From Orobanche coerulescens (taxonomy: Eukaryota; Streptophyta; Magnoliopsida; Lamiales; Orobanchaceae): 64,000 nt of DNA. Below the pieces are notes generated by a model, which had not been told where the DNA came from, made no database searches, and was given only the letters and a program-made list of their open reading frames with translations. A program made the position numbers and the translations under genes. Positions 55,195 to 64,000 of the stretch are shown piece by piece. The stretch spans positions 4,761,501 to 4,825,500 of the forward strand of contig CM065819.1 of the NCBI GenBank assembly GCA_033398695.1, read 5' to 3'. How positions within the stretch are numbered: position 1 is the stretch's first letter; every line of letters starts with the position of its first letter.

Positions 55195-56627
55195 TGATAA
55201 CACTCATTTTTACATATTTTTATAAGGTTTTTCTAGATTTTAAGATCCTAAAATGTGTAGAATTGTGTCGTTTATGCTCATATTGTGTTTATTGAACTAG
55301 ATCACGCTTGGGTACATTTTATTGATTTTATAGGTGTTTTAAGGACATTATCAAGCAAGAACGAAGTCTCAATCCCCAATACATATCATGCAATGCGAAA
55401 ACAAAAGATCGAGCCGAAAACGGAGTCAAAACGGACCAAAATAGACTCGGTCGTGTCATTTGACATGGGCCGTGTCACTAGCTTGGCCGTGTCAACTGAC
55501 GCGGTCGGGTTCCTTGTCCTTAACCTTTTTGCTGTTTCTAGAGCAGTATGACACGGGCCGTGTCAGTGACACGAGCCGTGTCACTTTTAGGTGCAAAATC
55601 ACTTTTTGACATTTTTTGCAAGATTTGATCAACAACCTTGGCTTTTTGGGTTGATAAAAAGGCTCTAAAATGGACTTAGAAGGGGGATTCTGATTTGGAG
55701 AGATTTGGAGAGTTGGTAAGGGAAGAAAAACAAGATATTTGAGAGGAAACTTACCAAAAGAAGAAGATTTAAAGGGAGATCTTGAAGAACACTTCAAGAA
55801 CATTTAAAGGCTTCAACCGGCATTAATAAAGACACCATCCGAGTTTTATCTTCTTCCTATCTTTTATTCATTTTGTTGTTTTATTTAGCATAAACATGAT
55901 GAACATGATGATTATTAATCTTTCTTTCATTACCATGTCCGGCTAAACTCGTTAAATTCCGGGCATGGGAGTACGTTGATTTGCTATGATTTTGAGGGAT
56001 TGATGATTATATATATCTACTGTGATTTCTTTATCAAATACTTGGGTTAATTCATGTTAGAACACTTGATCAATGTTTTTACATGTTTAACTTAATTGCT
56101 CATAATTCGAGAGAAGAGAGCATTAATAGGTTTCGAGTATTTGACGTAGTAAATTATGAGATTGAGAAATCGATGATGAGATATGATGATGTTTAATCTT
56201 ATGAACATTTTGGAGTTAGATAATTTATAATAGACGGAGACGTTATTATAGGTTGTTTAATCTACGTTTTAATGCATCTCGAGAAAGACTTTAGAATTTT
56301 ATTGTGATTATCATTTTGGAAATACACTTAGAAGTTTTTAGAACCAATCCCGACTAAAATTAGTAATCAACGGAAACCTAGACTTGGAATCTACCTTTCC
56401 AAACTCTTGCAATTCTTTTTAATTCGGATATTTTCTTTTATTGTCATCATTTTATTTTATTTCGTTCAAACATTCATTCACCTTTCGATCGCCTAGATAA
56501 AACCGGAATCATTATAATCTAATACTCAAGATAATACGAATATTTAGTCTATGTGGAATACGACCTTGCTCGCCGCTTTCTACATTTACTCCGTACACTT
56601 GCGGATTGTTTAAAAATATAGCGAACA
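55195..56627 (+). repeat. Athila-like LTR, array unit 3
   Basis: TGATAACACTC ... AGCGAACA, 1433 bp, followed by an intact primer site TGGCGCCGTTGCCGGGA at 56634. Confidence 0.8.
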
Positions 56628-56774
56628 AGTTTTTGGCGCCGTTGCCGGGACTAATTTATTTTTATTAGTTTTGATATTACGATAAATGTTTCCGGTCTTA
56701 CTTTAGACAATTTTTTTTTGTTTTGTTTTATTTTGTTACTTCCGTATTGTTTTTCGTCGTGTTGCAGGACGTAC

Positions 56775-57329
56775 ATGAACACCCGCTCCTCTCGAGAACC
56801 TTTGGAAAACTTTATTACCGAAGTAGAGGCATTTGCTCGAAGAACAAGTGTTGCTGCACGGAAATTAAGAAGGGATCTATCTGACGGAATGGAAAGAGCG
56901 GGAGATATGATTGCCGACATGGGCAATGATAATACAATATCCCACAATCCAAACAATGGAGGCATACGGGCTGAGTAGCCCACATTTCGAATTCAATCAA
57001 TTCGGGACGGATTTCGGCCGAGGATTGACCAAAACTATGGGTGAATTTTTCATATTCCTATCAACGTATCGAATTGAAGCCTTTATTAATATCGATGGTT
57101 CAGCAGAATCAATTTTGTGGATTTGCCACAGAAGATACGCACGCCCATTTATTCCGCTTTATTCACCATAAAAATAAATGGGGTGTTGAACGATGCAATA
57201 AGATTGAAGATATTTCCATTCTCCTTGAGAGAGAAAGCTCGTAGTTGGCTTGGAAATATTGCTTCGAGGAGCATAAGTACATGGGACGAGTTGGGTGAAA
57301 AGTTTCTTTTCGAATTCTTCCCGCCCATA
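56775..57329 (+). pseudogene. Athila-like gag fragment, array unit 3
   Basis: ATG 56775, N-terminal part to a TAG at about 56976 (Gln in unit 1, GIRAEQP), then LSTYRIEAFINIDGS and FPFSLREKARSWLGNIASRS in other frames, fused to copia protease at about 57329. Confidence 0.78.
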
Positions 57330-58345
57330 CAGATAGTGCAGCAACTCTTGCTCCATTGCCCACTCTTAGATCCACTTCCCCTTTCTTCAGCTCTCTACGT
57401 CTTCTCAACCCCTGCAAATTTTTAGAACTGTGAGATCCAAATCCAGTATCCAATACCCAGGAGTTAGAAGTAGATAAGTTAACATATATAACAAATATAC
57501 TTGTGGCAGTTTCACTACCCTTGGTACGCTTTAGCTCTTTCAAGTAAACCTTGCAATTTCTTTTCTAGTGTCCTGGTTTATTGCAATGATGGCAATTTCC
57601 ATCTTTGGGAGCTTTAGCCTTGAAAACTGGCTTAGAAGGGTCTTTAGATTTGGCAACTTTCGCCTTACCCTTGCCCTTGTCTTTGTTCTTAAAGGACTTC
57701 CCTTTGCTGACCATTAGTGCGCGGCTTGGTTTCTTCTTAATATTCTGATCAACCGTTTTAAGCTTCCCATGCAGCTCAGCAATGGACTTATCCATCTCAT
57801 TCATATTATAGTTCATAATGAACTGACTGAAACTATCGGGCAATGAGTTTAGGATCATATCCATGGAGTGCTCCTTAGAAAGTGGAAAACCAAGCCTCTC
57901 AAGATGATCAATATATCCTTTCATCTTGAGTACATGAGCGCTGACAGATGTCCCTCAACCATCTTGCGAGCATACAAGGCTTGAAAGGTCTCATACCTAT
58001 CTTGCCTAGCATGCTTCGATAAAGTTTCCTTAGGGTGAGCATTTAGCTCATAAGCTTCCATTTCCTCCATATTCTTCTGAAGTTCTGGACAAATGGTAGC
58101 CGACATAAGACAACTGACATCAATGGAATTATCACAATATTTCTTCCATTTGTCTTTTTTTGCTTTTTTGCATTTTCATCAGGCTCATCGAGAATTTCTT
58201 CCTCAAGAACGTACAACTTTCTTTCTTGCTTGAGAACTATTCTTAAGCTCTAAATCCAATCCAGATAGTTGCTGCCATTTTCTTTGAGCTTGTCCTTTTC
58301 CAGAACGGATTGCAATGAAATGGTGGACGTGGTGTTTGATGCCAT
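57330..58345 (-). pseudogene. Copia gag-protease, array unit 4
   Basis: From CAT at 58343-58345 (minus-strand ATG). Gag frames broken near 58250-58100, then 58106-57921 and 57924-57565 (GYIDHLERLGFPLSKEHS, NCHHCNKPGH). Protease 57543-57400 with SWVLDTGFGSHSSKNLQGL, where the Cys and His usually found after DTG are changed. The leader continues to 58959, where element E interrupts it. Confidence 0.8.
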
Positions 58346-59113
58346 TCTATATTATCTACAAAATTCAATATGCAAAGTATTTAGTCACATTATTTTATTT
58401 CTCGAAAAATACTCCCACTAAAACAAAGTACCCTCAATTTTACAACATTTGTAATTTTAGTGGGCCGAGACCCCATTTTGCACAATTCTAAACTCAGCTT
58501 TGGCATGACGCCTAGAATTGAGCTACTTTAAGGGGATAACTCTTTATCGATTACATCATATGTAACTCTTAGATTATATTTATTATGCTCAAGCATGTTA
58601 TAATCCCATCTTATGCCTTAAGTATCAAAACTCTTTTGAATTATTAGTTCATTAAAATATATAGTTATTACCATTATCTATCCTACCTTAATAAGATAAT
58701 CCGAGCACCCAGCTTTGGCATGAACTGCTCAAGATGATCTAAGTCTTGATAGGTGTTTTAATTGAACGGCGTTAAAATTTTAATGAGGGATTTTTTTTGT
58801 CCTATGTTAATGTCTATGTTTGCTAACGTACATCTAAATATACATAGCATCACATACATGCATAAATTTAAGCATACATCGCATCACATGACAATAAAGG
58901 CATATGACCGTGTATAGCATGACCATAATTCCTAACGTGATTTCCATGAGCCAGCATGATGTAATAACCGAGATTTCTGTTATGTAATTGGAACTTGTGA
59001 TATTGTAATGATTGTACTTTTGTATGAGTACTATTCTCCGTATTTCTTAATCCGATATCGTCGAGCATATAATTTCGTGTATGAGATTTTAAAGGTTGAA
59101 ATTTCGTGCATGT

Positions 59114-59429
59114 AGCGCACGCTACAGGCTAAGGGTAGCGTACGCTAGCATGGTTTCATAGCGCACGCTACAGAGTGTCAATAGCGCACGCTATGCGTGG
59201 TCAGATTGATTGAGACATGCGGTAGGTGAGATCTGGCCGGGGGACCCCTGTCGGATCGTGTCGGATGTACCTGGACGGCTTTCGGGAAAAGCCGAGTCAA
59301 CGCCTTAGCGCACGCTACAGGTATATGCGTAGCGCACGCTAAGTGCCGAGTACAGTTTAGACTGTGAGCCGTTAGCGCACGCTACGAACAGGGTATAGCG
59401 CACGCTAATAGCCATTTATTATAAATAGG
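59114..59429 (+). promoter_or_regulatory. Palindrome array and TATA box of LTR E
   Basis: Eight copies of TAGCGCACGCTA or TAGCGTACGCTA, the last at 59394-59410 (TATAGCGCACGCTAATA), about 10 bp before TTATAAATAGG. Confidence 0.75.
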
Positions 59430-60082
59430 ACAACATCCTATTCGTGAATTCAGTTCCTTATTCCCCCATAACCCGAACTCTTGCACTTGAAACATAACTC
59501 CACTCGTCCTAAACACTTCGTATCAACCACCTAGTTCGAGATTGAAGATCATATATCATTGGAGATTGGTGTTCAAGCCTTCGGTGTTGGATTGCTTCAT
59601 TTTCATCCGTGTTCTTCACTACTTTGAGGTAGGTGATTCTTCACCAATGAGTAAGGAAGTTGTAATCATGTTTGGATAGCAAGTATTTCGTTTTTATCGG
59701 TCATCACATGTTAGAAGGATACTTTTGACGTATCGGTACTATATATCGAATGAACCTTTGAACCATCTTATTATAAGGACTCCTAAGCATGTTTAAATCG
59801 ATTTATGATCAAGTAATCGGATATTACCCAGTTGATACGTTGTATACGTTGGAATCATGTGTTTTGGAACGTAAGACGATGGAACTTAGATTATTTCTTG
59901 AAGATCGTAGAGGAATTATGATATGGAGATAACTATCCGTATATTCGTATCTCATGATCATAGGACTTCCACAAACCTTATTAGCATGATAGGCCCGAGG
60001 ATAACTTGTAATATCACCATAGGATTCATGAGTTCTTCACCATTCAACCCAGTTTTCGGTTTGCAGTATTCTGCCATGCAAG

Positions 60083-60272
60083 ATTAGCGCACGCTAACAT
60101 GTGTGAGTTAACGTGCGCTATCGAGGTTCGGTTTTCGCACAAAACGTACGTAGCGTACGTTATGAGACAAATGAGTCGATCGCGCCGTGGCTAGCGCACG
60201 CTAGTCTTATACGATAGCGTCGCTAATAGTCGGCTTAGCGCACGTTACGTAGAGTACGTAGCGCGCGCTAAG
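60083..60272. repeat. Second palindrome cluster of LTR E, downstream of TATA
   Basis: About eight further motifs mixing both core types: TTAGCGCACGCTAA, ACGTACGTAGCGTACGTTA, CTAGCGCACGCTAG and TAGCGCGCGCTAA. It lies about 650 bp after the TATA box, so it would be in the transcribed part. Confidence 0.72.
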
Positions 60273-60644
60273 CAATCCAGGCAGCTTGTTTAGTTTGAGC
60301 TTTTCGGCCGTAGGCCGAATCGGTAGGCCATTGTTCGACTTGAGATGATTTGTATATCGTTCCTTTTGTTAAGGTTCGAGCTTGTTACGTTGATCGGAGG
60401 AGGCGGCCTTCGAGTGCGTCGAGAGCATTGAAGTATATCGTTCTTGCCATCTTCGAGGCAAGTATCGTGATATGTTAAAATCGGTATTTTTGGAGTATGC
60501 GTATGATTATGCATGTTGTTGAACATGATATTTACTTCGTTGATTTGTCATGATATTCGTTATATAGTGTTTATATGTTCATGTTGATGAACATAATGAT
60601 TTGGCATATGGGTATGCATGAGTTGTGTTTGTATACGTTGTACG

Positions 60645-60808
60645 ATCTATGCTGAGGGCGCTGGATCGGATGTCCACCTCGTGTTGGTCCGACGGGATCA
60701 TCTTGGGATCTAGGCTGAGGGCGCTGGATCATTGGACGGGTTATTTCCACCTCGTGTTGGTCCGACGGGATCATCTTGGGATCTATGCTTAGGGCGCTGG
60801 ATCATTGG
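60645..60808 (+). repeat. GC-rich tandem repeat in LTR E
   Basis: About two and a half units with GAGGGCGCTGGATC, CCACCTCGTGTTGGTCCGAC and GGGATCATCTTGGGATCTA. The TCCGACGGG core is shared with the repeat pair of LTRs A, B and C. Confidence 0.75.
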
Positions 60809-61290
60809 AATACCCATGTTGTGTAATGGAATCTTGTAGATTCGCATTGTCGGATTCCGATAGCGGAAGTCCGTGTGGTGTATCTTGTTATGTATTGTTA
60901 ATGCATATTCGAATTGTTTAACCTGATACTTGTACTAGCATCGTTTTGCTAACCCCTTCGGGGGTGGACATTTGTTTTGATGTTCAGGTAGCCGAGGAGC
61001 AGGGAAACAAACACAGACCGACGTGACGCATTTAAGGGGTTCAGTGATGTTTATTGTTATTGGAGATTTGTTGTCTTGGTTTGGTTTTTGTACTCGAGTA
61101 CGCGTGTCCTTTTGATATTAATTCGATATGGTTTTATTAATTACCCGTTGAACCAGTTGTACGTTTTCATAAACTTGAATTTTCGCAGTGTTGATGTCTT
61201 ATATTTACTTTCCTTTTTAATTAGCCTTGTAAATCCTTACTTAAAGGGTTTACGGCGCTGTAATTATTCCGAATATCTCGGGGTGTTACA

Positions 61291-61534
61291 GAATATGGTA
61301 TCGGAGCTAAGATTTATGGATATCTTGGCAGTCGGGTTTTGTTTGGGTCTGTTTACGTTATTTGATTTACGGGTCGTTTGTAACATCACTGTTCAGCCGA
61401 AGTCGTCATGTGGACCGTGGTTGTAAGTCTCTTAATCTCTTGTACTACCGTTTTACTTAATTACTGTTTTGTGAGTATTGACGGACTTTATTCCAAAAAT
61501 TTTGTTCTGTATATTGAGAAATTGCGTTTACAGT
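61291..61534 (+). other. Primer binding site and leader of element E
   Basis: TGGTATCGGAGC at 61296-61307 (initiator-Met tRNA site), then untranslated leader to the gag ATG. Confidence 0.78.
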
Positions 61535-63114
61535 ATGTTGAGAGGAGGACGTGGACGCGGACGCGGTCGTGGACGCGGACGTGGTAACGTGAGACATGAG
61601 GATTCCGCAACTACCCCAGAAATATCGGCTAGTCGAACCGATTCCCATTCTGGAGGGCAGCAAGGATCAGCGAATGATGACGCAAATCCTAACATGCCAG
61701 GAGTGCTTCAACAGTGGTGGCGCAGATAAACCATTCGCCAGTGTCGTTGATCGCATGCAGACAGCCGATGGGACAAGCAGCACCACGAGGATAACCGGGA
61801 GACAGATGGCTTTGCCGAGGTGGTTAAATTGCACCCGCCAAAATTTGACGGATCTCACGAGACACTTACTTGGGATCACCGGCTCAAGGAGTTGGAAAAG
61901 ATATTCGGGTCTTAAGCGTCCCGAGGACCTAAGGTTCCTATTGCCCAGTATTTTCCGACCGGGAGGCCTTTGATTGGTGGGAGGCTATTCGACCCGAGAA
62001 TCATAATGCGGATTGGACGGAATTCAAACAAATGATGGAAGCACAGTATTGTCCTCGTCCAGTTAGAGAGGCGAAGATCCGAGAGTTTTTCTCACCACAG
62101 AGTTCGGAGGCATCTGTGACAGATGTAATTAAAACTTTCAATCATCAGCTGACTTGTGTGCGACACTTGGTCAGAACGGAGGCAGAAAAGATTTTTGATT
62201 TTGATATGCGGATGAAGCCGGAGATTCAGCAGTACATGTCCGGATTCGAGTGTACTACGTTGCGACAGTATCAAGACAAAGCGCTGGCCTATGACATGAA
62301 AGAGGCGGCGGTGGAGAAATCAGTAGAGGCAAAGAAGCAGAAGGTGACCGGCAGCTTTGCAGAAAACAAGAGTGTTGGGGCCCGCAAGGGCCAGTCTTCC
62401 TTTTATTCGGCTAGGAAACCTCCACTTCCTTCTAGAGGCGGAAAGAAGTCCTGGACAGCATCAGCAGTCTCGGACGCATCAAAGAAATGCTACAATTGTG
62501 GTCGAGCAGGGCATATTCGACGTGATTGCCCCGCATCTTCTGTGACTTGTTACGATTGTGGGCAAGAAGGGCACCGTGCGGCCTTTTGTGGAGCCACTAC
62601 TAGATCTTTTGGTGCTCGCACTCCAGCGCCAGTTCCGAAGGAAACAAGTGTGAACCAGACGCAGCAGAGTGGATTTCAGCAGCAGAACGTTGGGAAGAGA
62701 GAGACATCCAGTGCTGGGTCCGTTCCTCCGCGCCTTTACGAAATGAGGAGATCTGACGATCAGAACACTGCTGTTGCATCAGGTACGATTCAGATCCTTT
62801 TGCAACCAGTTAGTGTTTTATTCGATTCCGGAGCCACACATTCTTTTATATCTTTGAACTGTGTTAATCGTTTGAACATCTCGTGCTTGTATAATTGTGA
62901 ACCTTATGTTGTGGGATTACCGAGCGGAGAGAAAATTGTGGGAACACTTGAAGCTAGGGATTTCCCAGTATCTATAGAAGGAAGAGATTGGCCATCGAAT
63001 CTTATTGTAGTTGACATCTGCGGTGACGATTTAATTCTCGGAGATGATTGGCTCAACCGTTATGGAGCCGTCTTTGAATTACCGAGAGAGAGTCATTTCC
63101 ATCATTGCCGATGA
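61535..63114 (+). pseudogene. Element E gag and protease
   Basis: ATG 61535 with an unusually long Gly-Arg repeat (GGRGRGRGRGRGRGN), then a frameshift near 61600-61730, capsid part in shifted frames to 61973, and a 360-codon open block 62032-63114. That block has capsid (MKPEIQQYMSGFECTTLRQY), two CCHC knuckles (CYNCGRAGHIRRDCP, CYDCGQEGHRAAFC) and protease with intact active site (VSVLFDSGATHSFISLN, ILGDDWLNRYG). This is the best preserved Tekay-type gag/protease in the window. Confidence 0.84.
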
Positions 63115-63138
63115 CGGATCTGAACACTTATTCCGAGG

Positions 63139-64000
63139 ATGGAGACCGGGAAGCTCGGGAAATTGATCAAAGCAATGAAAGCAAGAAATTATCAAACAGG
63201 ATGTCATGGACTTTGGTGTTATGCCATGAAGAAAGAGGAAGGAGTAGAGCTCTCGTCTATTCCAGTTGTGAATGAGTTCTCAGATATATTTCCTGACGAG
63301 CTACTAGGGTTACCTCCGCAAAGAGAAGTGGAATTCACCATCGAATTAGAGCCTGGAGCAACCCCTATTTCCAGGCACCATACCGCATGGCGCCAACCGA
63401 GATGTATGAACTCAAGAAGCAAGCGGAGGAATTGTTACTGAAGGGCTATATTCAACCGAGCGTTTCCCCTTGGGGAGCGCCCGTTCTCTTTGTCCTAAGA
63501 AAGACGGATCCCTCCGATTGTGTATTGATTACAGGAGCTTAACAAGATGACGATCAAGAATAAGTATCCTATACCTCGGATCGACGACTTGTTTGATCAA
63601 TCGCAAGGGGCGAGGTATTCTCGAAGATTGACTTGCGATCGGATACCACCAATTGAGAATTAAGGAATCGGACATACCGAAATCGCTTTGAGATCCCAGA
63701 CGGCATTATGAATTTGTAGTGATGCCATTCGGACTTACCAATGCTCCTGCGGTTTCATGCAATTGATGAATCGGGTATTCTTGGAATACTTGGATAAATT
63801 TGTGGTCGTTTTCATTGGCGACATTTTGATATATTCGAGGACGCAGAGGAGCATGCGATCATTTACGTGTGGTTTTGAGCATCTTGAGAAAGGAACAATA
63901 TATGCAAAATTTTCTAAATGCGAGTTACGGCTTAAGGAAGTAACCTTCCTTGGGCATGTGATATCACCGATGGAGTTCAGTGGACCCAAGAAAGTCGAAG
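63139..64000 (+). pseudogene. Element E reverse transcriptase, partial
   Basis: RT start ([36 protein letters not shown]), after which the frame changes at several single-base gaps (near 63380, 63490-63540, 63610, 63750 and 63840). Motifs readable in pieces: [22 protein letters not shown], and the catalytic FIDD changed to FIGD near 63815. The window ends in the thumb region. Confidence 0.8.

Larger units (their letters stand above)
44847..58959. repeat. Tandem array of a chimeric copia/Athila unit
   Basis: Unit: copia protease-gag-leader (minus) followed by Athila-like LTR, primer site and 5' gag (plus). Copia gag start codons at 46040, 50152, 54282 and 58345 give spacings of 4112, 4130 and 4063 bp. 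The extra 49 and 67 bp come mainly from an 18-bp minisatellite expansion in unit 1 and a 66-bp duplication in unit 3. Joints between Athila gag and copia protease lie at about 49136, 53199 and 57329. At the left end (45024) the copia sequence runs on past the joint without a break. Confidence 0.9.
58960..61290 (+). repeat. 5' LTR of element E
   Basis: TGTAATAACCGAG ... CGGGGTGTTACA, 2331 bp. It carries palindrome clusters at 59114-59410 and 60083-60272, a TATTATAAATAGG box at 59419-59429 and a GC-rich tandem repeat at 60645-60808. Confidence 0.85.
58960..64000 (+). mobile_element. Chromovirus-like element E, cut by the window end
   Basis: Plus-strand element inserted in the copia leader of array unit 4: the repeat sequence GAGCCAGCATGA is followed at once by TGTAATAACCG. 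5' LTR, primer site, gag, protease and the start of RT are visible. CATGA (58955-58959) is the presumed target duplication. Confidence 0.87.

Noticed and set aside
59114..60272. Palindromes as transcription terminators
   Set aside because: Rho-independent-type terminators are bacterial, and most sites lie upstream of the predicted transcription start.

Overview
The window is nuclear DNA of a flowering plant with a large, repeat-rich genome. It holds plant-type Ty3/gypsy families (Tekay/Del-like chromoviruses, a Tat-lineage element, an Athila-like element), an Angela-like Ty1/copia element, a plant L1-type LINE and remains of class II elements. I found no convincing single-copy host gene, rRNA, tRNA or CRISPR array. 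The exact taxon cannot be read from this.

Layout. 1-3694: 3' end and 3' LTR of a Tekay-like element C (+), inserted in the gag of a second one, D (-), whose 5' LTR runs to 6359. D itself sits in a decayed hAT transposase with an N-terminal BED finger (6360-8149). 9154-15070: a TIR DNA element carrying a 4.8 kb L1 LINE (10140-14946, - strand, with matching target duplications). 15341-19321: LTR and RT/RNase H/integrase end of an Angela-like copia (-). 19322-28292: 5'-truncated Tat-lineage element (-) with dual RNase H and, between pol and 3' LTR, a gene on the opposite strand with its own TATA box, candidate introns and poly(A) signal. At about 28290-28298 it is fused to the broken 3' LTR of Tekay-like element B (-), which runs to 44846 and is split by a complete relative, A (33138-42409, +, 5-bp duplication AGTAC). 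Right of B the copia resumes with protease and gag, so one copia probably hosted the whole 25 kb cluster.

44847-58959: tandem array with a basic period of 4063 bp. Each unit is copia protease-gag-leader (-) followed by an Athila-like LTR and 5' gag (+); this looks like a copia with an Athila in its leader that was duplicated and amplified. 58960-64000: 5' LTR, gag, protease and partial RT of another chromovirus-like element E (+).

Every coding region is broken by stops or frameshifts; the best preserved are the 826-codon Tat PR-RT-RH block and some gag/protease segments. The most striking pattern outside coding regions is that five unrelated LTR types carry short CpG-rich palindromes or long inverted repeats just 5' of the predicted TATA box, in different sequences but the same position. 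This shared layout and the chimeric tandem array are the two best candidates for something not yet described.
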